Assembly (NCBI GenBank): GCA_025463305.1
Contig: JAOBWK010000105.1
Location: 106,060 to 170,059 of the forward strand
DNA from: Ilumatobacteraceae bacterium
Lineage (GTDB): Bacteria > Actinomycetota > Acidimicrobiia > Acidimicrobiales > Ilumatobacteraceae
Length of the DNA: 64,000 nt
Direction of reading: 5' to 3'
The notes beneath the pieces were generated by a model. It was not told where the DNA came from, made no database searches, and saw only the letters and a list, made by a program, of their open reading frames with translations. Shown here one piece after another: positions 16,645 through 24,965 of this stretch. The position numbers and the translations under genes are program-made. Position 1 is the stretch's first letter. Each line of letters starts with the position of its first letter.

Positions 16645-17057
16645 CAGGCGAACTCGAGATCGCGGTGCAGCCGCGTGAGGGTCATCGCGGCGATCTTCCA
16701 GCCGTCGGCGGTGCGGGCGTACGTCTCGTGGTAGTGGCCGTAGCCGTGCATGTGCTTGAGCGGCGACCCCTCCGGCCACCACAGCTCGTCCTCCATCGCC
16801 CAGATGCCGGTCGCTCGATCGGGCCCCTCCATCGTGATCTCCGGCATGTGCCCGTGGTGCACCGTCGTGACGGCCTCGATGTTGCTGCGCAGCCACGGCA
16901 GGTAGTCCGCCGCCGAGTCGAGCACCCTGCCGCCTTCGGCCATCATGTCGATGTGCACGTCGGCAGTGAACACGGCCTGCAGTCCGTCCCAGTCCTTGGT
17001 GTCCATCATCCGGAAGTAGCGCGCCTTGAGCTGCTTGATCTGCTCGATGTCGTCCAT
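16644..17057 (-). CDS. SnoaL-like (NTF2-fold) protein
   Basis: A 137-residue cone-shaped NTF2-like protein. The opening 'DIEQIKQLKARYFRMMDTKD' followed by 'LQAVFTADVHIDM' is the standard SnoaL start, and the C-terminal 'HYHETYARTADGWKIAAM' completes the fold. Members act as isomerases, dehydratases or carrier-like proteins on small molecules; the substrate is unknown here. It begins 36 bp after the Rv2466c-like gene and is coupled to the following membrane protein gene. Confidence 0.85.
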   Translation of the reverse strand: MDDIEQIKQLKARYFRMMDTKDWDGLQAVFTADVHIDMMAEGGRVLDSAADYLPWLRSNIEAVTTVHHGHMPEITMEGPDRATGIWAMEDELWWPEGSPLKHMHGYGHYHETYARTADGWKIAAMTLTRLHRDLEFA

Positions 17058-17092
17058 GACGCGATCCTGCCAGAGCGGTGGAGCGCCGACGC

Positions 17093-17713
17093 TCAGTGCA
17101 GGTGGATGGTGGACATGTCGGGCGACGACGTGCGGGTGCGCTTGAGCTCGAAGAAGCCCGGCGTGTCTGCCATCGCGATGAACCCGTCCCACAACCGCAG
17201 CCGATCGTCGGGTCCCGGGAACTCGGTGATGACCGGACCGAACAGCCCGACTCTGCCGTGGCGCCCGGTGACGGCGATGATCGGCGTCCCGACGTCGTTG
17301 CCGGCGAGCTCGAGCCCATCGGCCATCGCCGCCTTGATCGCGCCGTCCCATGCGCTGTCGGTGAGCGCGGCCGCGTGGGCCGGGTCGAGGCCCACCGCCT
17401 CCAGCGCCGCCCCGACGTCGAACTGGTCGTTGCCCTCGTGGTGGATGTGCCGGCCGTACTCGGTGTACAGCGCGCCGATCCGGTCCCCGTGGCCGGCGGA
17501 GCGCACGGACTCCACCACGCGCAGCAGGTCGCGGGTGCGCACGACGTGCTCGTGGAACGGGCTGTCCGGCTGGGTGTCGTTCTTGAACAGCAGGCTGATC
17601 GGTCGCCAGTCGATCTCCAGGTCGCGGTCCGGCGCGATGTCGACGATCCAGCGCGACGTCATCCAGCAGAACGGGCAGATCGGGTCGAACCAGAACTCGA
17701 CGTGGGTCGACAT
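17093..17713 (-). CDS. DsbA-fold oxidoreductase, Rv2466c-like
   Basis: A 206-residue thioredoxin-superfamily enzyme. The active-site motif is CPFC (Cys13, Cys16) in 'FWFDPICPFCWMTSRW', close to the 'DPLCPWCW' motif of the Mycobacterium tuberculosis mycothiol-dependent reductase Rv2466c, followed by the usual alpha-helical insertion and a 'GTPIIAV' cis-proline loop. It is likely a mycothiol-linked reductase, in keeping with an actinobacterial host. Its ATG overlaps the stop of the aminotransferase gene (TGATG), so the two are co-expressed. Confidence 0.82.
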   Translation of the reverse strand: MSTHVEFWFDPICPFCWMTSRWIVDIAPDRDLEIDWRPISLLFKNDTQPDSPFHEHVVRTRDLLRVVESVRSAGHGDRIGALYTEYGRHIHHEGNDQFDVGAALEAVGLDPAHAAALTDSAWDGAIKAAMADGLELAGNDVGTPIIAVTGRHGRVGLFGPVITEFPGPDDRLRLWDGFIAMADTPGFFELKRTRTSSPDMSTIHLH

Positions 17714-18960
17714 CAGGCCCTGCTCAGGGTGGTCGCGACGGCCTTGGTGAACGCGGCGAGCGTGAACTCCATCGCCTCGTCGTCGTGCGCCGACGACGAC
17801 AGCCACGTTCGCCGGTACATGATCACCTGTTGCGCCCGCAGCGCGGACGCCAGACGGAACCCCGCGGCGTCGCTGTTCTCGCGGCTCATCCCGTCGAAGG
17901 TGAGCCAGAAGCCGGCGGGGTAGCCCTCGATGGTGACGGCGACGCCCTCGTCGGCGGCAGCGGTGACGAGGCGCCGGCCGAGCTCGGAGCCGAACGCGTC
18001 GACAGCTCGGTGCACGCTGCCGTCGCGGGTGGCGTCGACGGTGGCGATCACCGCAGCCATCGCCGCGGCGTTGCCGTTGTAGGTGCCGGACAGGCGCACC
18101 TGGTCGTCGGCGACGCCTTCGAACAGCGACGCGATGCCGGCCACCGCGGAGACGGGCCATCCCGAGCCCATCGCCTTCGCGTAGGTGGCGAGGTCGGGCG
18201 TGACGCCGAGCAGCCCTGCGGCGCTGCCGGGGGCGAGGCGGAAGCCAGTGACGACCTCGTCGAAGATCAGCACCGTTCCGTGACGCCGGGTGAGCTCGCG
18301 CACGGCGGCGAGGTAGCCATCGGCCGGCATCACCCCGCCGAAGATGTTGACCGGCTCCATGATGACGGCGGCGATGGCGTCGCCGCGCTCGGCGAAGAGC
18401 TGCTCGAGCGCACCGAGGTCGTTCCACGGGAGCAGGAGCGTGTCGCTGTAGCTCGACGGCGCCTGGCCCTTCGTCGCCGGCAGCGGCCGATCGATGCTGC
18501 TGCCCACGGCCACCGACACGCCATCGACCCAGCCGTGGTACATGCCCTCGAACTGCACGACCGAGCTGCGTCCGGTGGCGGCGCGGGCCAGGCGCAGCGC
18601 CTGCTGGACGGCTTCGGTGCCGCTGCTGGTGAAGCGAACCCGGTCGGCCCACGGGATGACGCCGAGCATCGCCTCCGTGGCCTCGATCTCGAGCTGGGTC
18701 CCCGAGCCGAGGCACATCCCGTTCGCCGACGCGGCCTGCACCGCGGCGAGCACGGCAGCCGGGGAGTGCCCGAGGTACGCGGGACCGCGCCCGAGCATGT
18801 AGTCGACGTATCGGGTGCCCTCGACATCCCACAGCCACGGCCCCTCACCGCGCACCAGCACGGTCTCGGCGCCGACGAGACGGGCGTTCGAGTGCACACC
18901 GCCCGGGGTGTTCGCCGCTGCGCGGTCGTGCCATGTCTGGTTGCTCTCGGCCGTTCCCAT
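17713..18960 (-). CDS. Class III aminotransferase, glutamate-1-semialdehyde-aminomutase-like
   Basis: A 415-residue PLP enzyme. The N-terminal 'TPGGVHSNARL' is typical of the GSA-aminomutase subgroup. 'FTSSGTEAVQQALRLARAAT' is the cofactor phosphate loop, 'LIFDEVVTGFR' holds the PLP-ring Asp, and the Lys in 'YAKAMGSGWP' is the Schiff-base residue. Length fits the family. Many such proteins are not hemL itself but amino-acid or amine transaminases; with no other haem genes nearby and an Rv2466c-like partner downstream, I leave the substrate open. It is divergent from the PadR regulator across ~50 bp, which may control it. Confidence 0.85.
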   Translation of the reverse strand: MGTAESNQTWHDRAAANTPGGVHSNARLVGAETVLVRGEGPWLWDVEGTRYVDYMLGRGPAYLGHSPAAVLAAVQAASANGMCLGSGTQLEIEATEAMLGVIPWADRVRFTSSGTEAVQQALRLARAATGRSSVVQFEGMYHGWVDGVSVAVGSSIDRPLPATKGQAPSSYSDTLLLPWNDLGALEQLFAERGDAIAAVIMEPVNIFGGVMPADGYLAAVRELTRRHGTVLIFDEVVTGFRLAPGSAAGLLGVTPDLATYAKAMGSGWPVSAVAGIASLFEGVADDQVRLSGTYNGNAAAMAAVIATVDATRDGSVHRAVDAFGSELGRRLVTAAADEGVAVTIEGYPAGFWLTFDGMSRENSDAAGFRLASALRAQQVIMYRRTWLSSSAHDDEAMEFTLAAFTKAVATTLSRA

Positions 18961-19011
18961 CCCCAGAGACTATGTGCTCGCGGCGCGACGCGAAGTGGAA
19001 CGATGGGGCCC

Positions 19012-19548
19012 ATGAAACGCAGTCACGCCGACGAGCTCCTGCTCGGAGAGTGGGCGTGCCTCGGCATCCTCGCACTGAAGCCGACGCACGGCTTCGCGAT
19101 CGCCTCCCGCCTCACGCCGAAGGGCGACGTCGGGCGGGTGTGGGCGATGTCGCGAGCGCTCACCTACCGCGCCCTCGATCAGCTCGCCGCACGCGAACTG
19201 ATCCGCGAAGTGGGGGAGGAGCCGGGCATCGCCGGCGGCAACCGCACGATCCTGGCGCCGACCCGGCGCGGTCGAGCGGCGCTGCGCGCATGGCTCGCGG
19301 CACCCACCCAGCACCTGCGCGACCTGCGCAGCGAGCTGCTCCTCAAGCTCGTCCTGTCCGAGCTCGCCGGGATCGATCAGCGTCCGCTGCTGCTGACGCA
19401 GCGCGACCTGGTGGGGCGGATGGCGGACGCGCTCGAGCAGCAGCTCGACCGCACCCAGCCCGGCGGCGACGTCGTGACGATGTGGCGCAGCGAATCCGCC
19501 AACGGCGCCCTGCGGTTCCTCGATCGCTTGCTCGCCGACCCGGCCTGA
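19012..19548 (+). CDS. PadR-family regulator
   Basis: A 178-residue winged-helix repressor. The N-terminal 'LGEWACLGILALKPTHGFAI' followed by 'ALTYRALDQLAARELIREV' is the PadR winged helix, and a C-terminal helical dimerisation part follows ('RDLRSELLLKLVLSEL'). ATG 19012 is taken; an in-frame ATG at 19003 would add three residues. It is divergent from the aminotransferase / Rv2466c-like / SnoaL run and 42 bp upstream of zwf, so it may regulate either. Confidence 0.83.
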   Translation: MKRSHADELLLGEWACLGILALKPTHGFAIASRLTPKGDVGRVWAMSRALTYRALDQLAARELIREVGEEPGIAGGNRTILAPTRRGRAALRAWLAAPTQHLRDLRSELLLKLVLSELAGIDQRPLLLTQRDLVGRMADALEQQLDRTQPGGDVVTMWRSESANGALRFLDRLLADPA

Positions 19549-19590
19549 GGCCATGTCTAGCGGGGCGACGGAACGAGAACGGGTCCGGGC

Positions 19591-21042
19591 ATGAGCGATC
19601 CAGCGGCACACGGTTCACCGGGCGACGAGTCGTGGGTCGCGTCACCGACCATCATCGTCCTCTTCGGCGCGACGGGCGATCTCGCCGCACGGATGGTGCT
19701 CCCGGCCGTGCACGCGATGGCCGGATCCGGCCTGCTGCCCGACGACTGGGCGCTCGTCGGCAACGGTCGTGGCACGGTGTCCGACGACGACTTCCGCGGC
19801 CATGTGCGCGATGCGTTGAGGTCGGCCGATGTTCCGGTCGCCGCCCTCGAGGGTGACGCGTGGCAGCGGTTCAGCGAGCGGCTGTTCTTCGCCGGCGGCG
19901 GGTTCGGCGTGGACGATCCGGCGACGCTGCTGACCGTGCTCGACGACGTGCGTCAGCGCTTCGACATGGCCGACGCCCACCTGCTCCACTACCTCGCGCT
20001 GCCGCCGACGACCTTCGCCCCCATCACCGCGGCGCTCGGCAAGCACGGTCTCGCGCACGGTGCGAGGGTGGTGTACGAGAAGCCGTTCGGCACCTCGCTG
20101 GCGGGCTTCGGCGAGCTCGACGACGCCGTGCACGCGGTGCTCGACGAGGAACAGGTCCACCGCATCGACCACTTCCTCGGCAAGGAAGCAGCGCAGGACC
20201 TGCACGCGCTGCGCTTCGCCAACGGCCTGTTCGCCGGGATGTGGAGCCGCGAGCACGTGCGCGCCGTGCAGATCGACGTGCCCGAGGAGCTCGACGTGTC
20301 CGACCGGGTCACCTTCTACGACCAGACCGGCGCGTTCCGCGACATGATCGTCACCCATTTGTTCCAGCTCGCAGCCGAGGTGGCGATGGAGCCACCGGTC
20401 TCGATGGCGCCCGATGACCTGCGCGACGCGCGCGAGAGCGTGATCGCTGCCTTCCGTCCACTCGATCCGGACGATGTCGTGCTCGGCCAGTTCGACGGCT
20501 ACCGCGACCTCGACGGTGTCGCCGACGGATCGACGACCGACACGTTCGCGGCGGCCCGGCTGTGGATCGACACCGATCGTTGGCACGGCGTGCCGTTCCT
20601 GCTGCGCACCGGCAAGCGGATGGCGGCGGGCGCCCAGCAGGTGAGCCTGCTGCTGCGCGGCCCCGACCTCGATCCGTTCGGCCACGGCGACCGGGCCGGC
20701 AACGTGCTCGTGTTCTCGCTCGCCGGCGACGGCGCCGTCGAGCTGCGCATCCGGGTCAAGACGCCCGGCCCGGGGCTGGATCTGACGTCGACATCCATGC
20801 GGCTGGTGCTCGACGACGTCCGCGGCGGCAGCCCGCTGCCGCCCTACGCGCGCCTGATCCACGACGTGCTCGCCGGTGATCGCTCGCTGTTCACCGATCC
20901 GGAGGGGCTGCGCAGCGCGTGGCAGACGGCCGAGCGGGTGTTGCAGGCCACGATCACGCCCGATCGCTACGAGCCCGGCTCGTGGGGACCGGCGCGTGCC
21001 GACGAGCTCGCCGCGCCGGACGGTTGGCTGCTCGAGCGCTGA
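19591..21042 (+). CDS. zwf: Glucose-6-phosphate 1-dehydrogenase
   Basis: A 483-residue enzyme catalysing the first step of the oxidative pentose-phosphate pathway. The dinucleotide-binding motif 'GATGDLAAR' (~26-34) and the catalytic block 'RIDHFLGKEAAQDL' (~191, usually RIDHYLGKE) are present, as are 'YEKPFG' and the C-terminal 'LLRTGKRM' segment. The Tyr-to-Phe change in the catalytic block occurs in some bacterial members. Length matches. It stands alone, without 6-phosphogluconate dehydrogenase or transaldolase genes beside it, so it may be one of several copies. Confidence 0.92.
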   Translation: MSDPAAHGSPGDESWVASPTIIVLFGATGDLAARMVLPAVHAMAGSGLLPDDWALVGNGRGTVSDDDFRGHVRDALRSADVPVAALEGDAWQRFSERLFFAGGGFGVDDPATLLTVLDDVRQRFDMADAHLLHYLALPPTTFAPITAALGKHGLAHGARVVYEKPFGTSLAGFGELDDAVHAVLDEEQVHRIDHFLGKEAAQDLHALRFANGLFAGMWSREHVRAVQIDVPEELDVSDRVTFYDQTGAFRDMIVTHLFQLAAEVAMEPPVSMAPDDLRDARESVIAAFRPLDPDDVVLGQFDGYRDLDGVADGSTTDTFAAARLWIDTDRWHGVPFLLRTGKRMAAGAQQVSLLLRGPDLDPFGHGDRAGNVLVFSLAGDGAVELRIRVKTPGPGLDLTSTSMRLVLDDVRGGSPLPPYARLIHDVLAGDRSLFTDPEGLRSAWQTAERVLQATITPDRYEPGSWGPARADELAAPDGWLLER

Positions 21043-21056
21043 CCCGCCGAGTCCGG

Positions 21057-22364
21057 TCAGCGCGGTGATCGGGCAGCCGCGGCCATCGGGGTCTCGTTCG
21101 GATCGACCTGGTACGACGTCACCGAGGATGCGCCCATGATCAGCTCGCCGGCGACGGCCGCGAGCAGTCCGGGGACGATGAACGAGGGGCGCCCGGTGGT
21201 CTCGGCGACGAACATCACGGCCGCGAGCGGCACGCGGTAGCCGGCGCCGAGGAAGGCCGCGATGCCGATGACGATGAACAGGTTGGCGTTGCCGCGGTCG
21301 ATCAGGTTGCCGACGACGGCGCCCGTGAGCGCGCCGCCCACGACGAGCGGGATGAACAGCCCGCCCACTCCGCCGCCGGCGACGGTGGCCGAGGTGGCCG
21401 CGCACCGCAGGCCGAGGATGGCGAGCAGCACCCAGATCGAGCGGGTCGGGTCCTGCGCCCAGGCGAGCACGTGGTAGCCGGCGCCGGCGATCAACGACTC
21501 ACCCGTCAGCAGCCGGCCAGCGGCATACATCGCGCCGAGCGCCACCCCGGCGCCAATGGTGGTGAGGAGATGGTGTGGCGAGCCGCTGATCTGCTTGGCA
21601 TGCCGGATCATCCAGGCGAACCCTCGGGCGCCCAGACCGGCGATGATGCCGAGTGCCGCTGCGCCGGCCAGGTCGCGGTAGGCGAGACCGCTCATGCTCT
21701 CGATCTGGAACAGCGTGTCGGTGCCGTTGACCGCGGCGAACGCCACGTAGCCGGTGGCGCTGGCGACCAATGCGGGCAGCAGCATCCGCCGGGCGAGGTC
21801 GCCTTGGTAGGGCACCTCGAGCGCGAACACCGCTCCGGTGGCCGGCGCCTTGAAGATCGCCGCGACTCCCGCAGCCGCGCCGGCCACGAGCAGCACGCGT
21901 CGGTCCGCATTGCGGAACACGCGGGGGAACCGCTCCTGCAGGTGCGTGCCGAGGGTGGCGCCGCCGTACAGGGACATGCCCTCGAGGCCCATCGGGTTGC
22001 CCAGGCCGAGCGTGGCGATGGCCGCGAGCGTGCGGGCGATCAGCGCCCTCCATCCGAGCTCGTACGAGGGGTCGTGGAAGCTGTGCAGGTACTCGTCCGA
22101 GGTGGACGGACTGACGCCGCCTGCGATGCGCCGGATCAGCAGGGCGACGAGCAGGCCGGCGCCGGGCAGGAACGCGATGACCCACGGCGACAGCTCGAGC
22201 ACGTGGTCGAAGATCACGTCCACCACCAGCCGGTCGAAGCCGGCGACGGCGAACCCGGTGACGAGGCCGGTGATGGCGGCCAGGGTGACGACCTGGTGCG
22301 AGCGGTTGGCGAGCGACCGGATCTCGGCCCGCCGATGGTCGGGCAGCCAGCGCGACGTGCTCAT
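21057..22364 (-). CDS. ClC-family chloride channel/transporter
   Basis: A 435-residue integral membrane protein with about ten hydrophobic segments. Selectivity-filter-like pieces are visible: 'GLGNPMGLEGMSLYGGA' (the GxGxP/GREGP region), 'GAAAGVAAIFKAPATGAVFALE' (~155-175, typical 'AAGLAAAFNAPLAGVLFALE') and 'GVGGLFIPLVVGGALTG' near residue 335 (usually GxFxP). ATG 22364 is preferred over GTG 22370 because it overlaps the MarR stop (ATGA). It is translationally coupled to, and probably controlled by, that MarR gene. Confidence 0.87.
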   Translation of the reverse strand: MSTSRWLPDHRRAEIRSLANRSHQVVTLAAITGLVTGFAVAGFDRLVVDVIFDHVLELSPWVIAFLPGAGLLVALLIRRIAGGVSPSTSDEYLHSFHDPSYELGWRALIARTLAAIATLGLGNPMGLEGMSLYGGATLGTHLQERFPRVFRNADRRVLLVAGAAAGVAAIFKAPATGAVFALEVPYQGDLARRMLLPALVASATGYVAFAAVNGTDTLFQIESMSGLAYRDLAGAAALGIIAGLGARGFAWMIRHAKQISGSPHHLLTTIGAGVALGAMYAAGRLLTGESLIAGAGYHVLAWAQDPTRSIWVLLAILGLRCAATSATVAGGGVGGLFIPLVVGGALTGAVVGNLIDRGNANLFIVIGIAAFLGAGYRVPLAAVMFVAETTGRPSFIVPGLLAAVAGELIMGASSVTSYQVDPNETPMAAAARSPR

Positions 22365-22861
22365 GCCCACCCCAGCGCCGACGTGCTCCGGGGCAACTCT
22401 CCAGCTGCATCGGCGAAGGCGGTGAGCGCGGTGATCATCGGTTCGCGAGCGTCCGTGGGCACTCGACCGACGATCGAGGCGATCTCCGCGCGCCGGATCT
22501 CCGTCACCTCGTCGACCAGCGCTCGACCGGCAGGCGTGAGCGAGATCGACGTCTCCCGGCGGTTGTCACGCTCGAGGGCCCGACGGACCAGCTTCTTCGA
22601 GACGAGGCGATCGCACATCCGCGTGGCCGTGGAGGGATGGATCGCCAGCGCCTCGGCGAGCTCACCGACGTGCTGCGGGCCGCGAGTGGACACCACGACG
22701 AGTGCCCTGAACTGGGGCAACGTCACCTGCGCGTCGACGGTGGCGAGCGAGCGGGCTGCCACGGCGACCAGGGCCCGCGAGGCGAGCAGCACCGCATCGG
22801 TGACGGCCGCGACATCGCCGACCGAGGTGGCTCCCTGCATGTCATGGGTGGTGTCAGTCAC
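22361..22861 (-). CDS. MarR-family regulator
   Basis: A 166-residue winged-helix regulator. The DNA-binding region reads 'GELAEALAIHPSTATRMCDR' followed by 'VRRALERDNRRETSISLTPAG', the MarR wing. GTG 22861 is chosen because a -10-like TACACT ends seven bases before it, giving a leaderless mRNA; ATG 22840 and TTG 22876 are alternatives. The start lies in the 8-bp palindrome CACATGTG (22859-22866), a possible autoregulatory site. It is cotranscribed with the ClC transporter and divergent from cspA. Confidence 0.84.
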   Translation of the reverse strand: MTDTTHDMQGATSVGDVAAVTDAVLLASRALVAVAARSLATVDAQVTLPQFRALVVVSTRGPQHVGELAEALAIHPSTATRMCDRLVSKKLVRRALERDNRRETSISLTPAGRALVDEVTEIRRAEIASIVGRVPTDAREPMITALTAFADAAGELPRSTSALGWA

Positions 22862-22867
22862 ATGTGC

Positions 22868-22873
22868 AGTGTA
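22868..22873 (-). promoter_or_regulatory. -10-like element for the MarR operon
   Basis: Read on the minus strand the hexamer is TACACT (TAnnnT), with its last base seven bases before the GTG at 22861. This places the transcription start at or next to that codon. No good -35 is visible. Confidence 0.45.
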
Positions 22874-22975
22874 CAAGTGTTGTCGGCTGCAGACATCGAC
22901 AGGTGACGAAAACGACCGACATCAGATCCGCGACCGTGACACGCGCCCTGACGGAGTGGATCGGCGCTCGATCTG

Positions 22976-22981
22976 TACACT
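22976..22981 (+). promoter_or_regulatory. -10-like element for cspA
   Basis: TACACT, preceded by TG, lies 46 bp before the cspA start codon. It would give a short leader that ends in the AGAGGA ribosome-binding site at 23017-23022. Confidence 0.35.
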
Positions 22982-23027
22982 CGAATACTGAGCGTCGAGT
23001 TGGCGCTCCATGTTTCAGAGGAATGCA

Positions 23028-23228
23028 ATGACAACAGGTACTGTGAAGTTCTTCAACGCCGAAAAGGGCTTTGGTTTCATCTCGCGTGACGGTGGTGAAG
23101 ACGTGTTCGTGCACTTCTCCAACATCGAGGGCAGCGGATACAAGACGCTCAACGAAGGCGATTCGGTCGAGTTCGAGGTGGCCCCCGGCCGCAAGGGCGA
23201 AGAGGCCCAGAAGGTTCGCGTCATCTGA
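23028..23228 (+). CDS. cspA: Cold-shock protein
   Basis: A 66-residue single cold-shock domain that binds single-stranded nucleic acid and acts as an RNA chaperone. Both RNP motifs are intact: 'KGFGFI' (~13-18) and 'VFVHFS' (~27-32). ATG 23028 is chosen over an upstream in-frame codon because AGAGGA lies six bases before it and the family begins 'TTGTVKFFN' there. A strong terminator follows. A paralogue is encoded 5 kb downstream on the other strand. Confidence 0.95.
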   Translation: MTTGTVKFFNAEKGFGFISRDGGEDVFVHFSNIEGSGYKTLNEGDSVEFEVAPGRKGEEAQKVRVI

Positions 23229-23254
23229 GACGCCGTTTCCTGATCTGACGGTGG

Positions 23255-23295
23255 ACGCCGTGGTGGGCCTGGCCCGCCACGGCGTTTCCGTTTTT
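23255..23295 (+). terminator. Rho-independent terminator after cspA
   Basis: A 13-bp stem (ACGCCGTGGTGGG with CCCGCCACGGCGT, one G-U pair) and a five-base loop are followed by TTCCGTTTTT. It lies 27 bp after the cspA stop. Confidence 0.85.
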
Positions 23296-23346
23296 CGCCG
23301 AATCCGCTTCTGGTCGCATCGTGGCTGCGGGCTCTAGTCTCCCGGC

Positions 23347-23646
23347 ATGACCGAGGTGCTGAACGATGTCGGCGGCAACCGGTTCACGGCCACCGTGGAC
23401 GGGTTCGAGGCCGAGCTGCTCTACCGCCAGGTGGGGCGGCGGTTGGTGCTGATCCACACCGGCGTGCCCGACGAGCTCGGCGGCCGCGGTGTCGGCGGCG
23501 ATCTCGTGCGCGCCGCCATCGACTGGGCCGAAGAGGAGCACCTCGTCATCGTGCCGACGTGCCCGTTCGCCAACGCGTGGCTGCGCAAGCACCCCGACGA
23601 GGCGGCTCGCGTCGACATCGACTGGGCCGCCGCCGAGACGGGCTGA
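23347..23646 (+). CDS. Small GNAT-fold acetyltransferase (YidJ/YjdJ-like)
   Basis: A 99-residue minimal N-acetyltransferase-like protein. The acetyl-CoA pyrophosphate-binding region 'DELGGRGVGGDLVRAAIDWA' (~48-67) and 'IVPTCPFANAWLRKHPD' (~72-88) are hallmarks of the short GCN5-related group that includes human NATD1 and bacterial YjdJ. The substrate is not known. It lies 51 bp after the cspA terminator and is probably transcribed separately; it ends convergently with the CoA-transferase gene. Confidence 0.85.
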   Translation: MTEVLNDVGGNRFTATVDGFEAELLYRQVGRRLVLIHTGVPDELGGRGVGGDLVRAAIDWAEEEHLVIVPTCPFANAWLRKHPDEAARVDIDWAAAETG

Positions 23647-23661
23647 CGGACGCCGGTCGGG

Positions 23662-24882
23662 CTACTCCGCGGGTGCCTCCAGCGCGATCGCGCCCGACGC
23701 CACCAGTGCCGAGATCTGCTCGTCCGTGCGGCCGATCTCGCCGAGGATCTGCGCGGTGTGCTCGCCGAGCCGGGGAGCGATCCAGCGCGGTGCCCACGGC
23801 GTGCCGTGGAAGTCGGACGGTGAGGCGATCATCGTCGTCGTGCCGTACTCGTCGGGCACCTCCACCAACCCGCCGGCGTGGCGCAACTGCGGATCGTTGA
23901 CGACCTCCTCCGGCGTCTGCACCGGTGCCCAGAACATGTCGACCTCGGTTTCGAAGATCGTCGACCACTCGTCGAGCGGGCGCTTGGCGAACTCGGCGTC
24001 GAGCATCGAGATCAGCTCCGCCGCGTTCACCGCCCGGTCGCGTGCGGTCGCGAACCGGGGATCGTCGATCCACTCCGGATGGCCGACGCAGCGGGCGAGC
24101 GGCGGCCAGTGGCGATCGCCCTCCAGGCCGACGACCCAGAACTGCCGTCGGTCGCCCGCCGAGTAGTTGTTGATCGCGACGTTGCCCATCGTCTCGCGGG
24201 TGCCGATCGATGGGTGGAGGCCCCAGCCGAGCACCATGTTGAGGTCGAAGCCGATCGTGTACACGCCCTGACGGAGCAGCGACGACGACACCAGCTGACC
24301 CTCGCCCGTGCGCTCGCGGCTGAAGAGCGCGGCCGAGATCGCACCGGCGAACGACACGCCGATCGAGTGGTCGCCCATCCCGCCGCGCTGGAACGGCAGT
24401 GCTCCGCCCGGAGGCTTGAGCAGGTTGGCGATGCCGGACCGGGCCCAGAACGCGGCGATGTCGTAGGCGGCGCGGTTGGCGTCGGGGCCCTCCAGGCCGT
24501 AGCCGCTGATGTGGCCGTAGACGAGGCGCGGATTGCGGGCGAGCAGCGTCGTCGGATCGAGCCCGATCCGGGCGAGCGCGTCGGCACGGATGTTGGTCAC
24601 GAACACGTCGGCGGTGTCGAGCAGGTCGAGTGCCACCTCGCGTCCCTCCTCGACGGCGATGTCGATGACGATGCTCCGCTTGCTGCGGTTGTCGAGCTCG
24701 AACACGGGGTTGTTGGGCATGTCGCCGCCGAGCATCCGCTGGAAGCTGCGAGCCGGATCGCCCCGCGGCGGCTCGATCTTGACCACGTCGGCGCCCCAGT
24801 CGGCGAGGATGCCGGCGGCGGCCGGTCCGGCCACCCACACGCCCAGCTCCACGACCCGTACGCCGTCCAATGGTCCGGCCAT
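23662..24882 (-). CDS. Class III CoA-transferase (CaiB/BaiF family)
   Basis: A 406-residue enzyme that transfers CoA between carboxylic acids. The N-terminal 'GPLDGVRVVELGVWVAGP' and 'DWGADVVKIEPPRGDPAR' are the family signature; the catalytic Asp is probably in 'GGMGDHSIGVSFAGAI' (~167). ATG 24882 is supported by GAGGGGG upstream. The donor and acceptor acids cannot be inferred: neighbours are an acetyltransferase and a large LuxR-type regulator transcribed divergently across 83 bp, which may control this gene. Confidence 0.9.
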   Translation of the reverse strand: MAGPLDGVRVVELGVWVAGPAAAGILADWGADVVKIEPPRGDPARSFQRMLGGDMPNNPVFELDNRSKRSIVIDIAVEEGREVALDLLDTADVFVTNIRADALARIGLDPTTLLARNPRLVYGHISGYGLEGPDANRAAYDIAAFWARSGIANLLKPPGGALPFQRGGMGDHSIGVSFAGAISAALFSRERTGEGQLVSSSLLRQGVYTIGFDLNMVLGWGLHPSIGTRETMGNVAINNYSAGDRRQFWVVGLEGDRHWPPLARCVGHPEWIDDPRFATARDRAVNAAELISMLDAEFAKRPLDEWSTIFETEVDMFWAPVQTPEEVVNDPQLRHAGGLVEVPDEYGTTTMIASPSDFHGTPWAPRWIAPRLGEHTAQILGEIGRTDEQISALVASGAIALEAPAE

Positions 24883-24935
24883 CTCGATCCCCCTCGCGCC
24901 TGGTCCCGGCGCGGGGCCGCGAACTCGTCGCAGTG

Positions 24936-24941
24936 TAGAAT
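24936..24941 (+). promoter_or_regulatory. -10-like element for the LuxR-type regulator
   Basis: TAGAAT (TAnnnT) lies 24 bp before the ATG at 24966. This predicts a 5' leader of about 17 bases. No clear -35 is seen. Confidence 0.4.
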
Positions 24942-24965
24942 GCCGCATCGTGAGAGCGCCGTGCC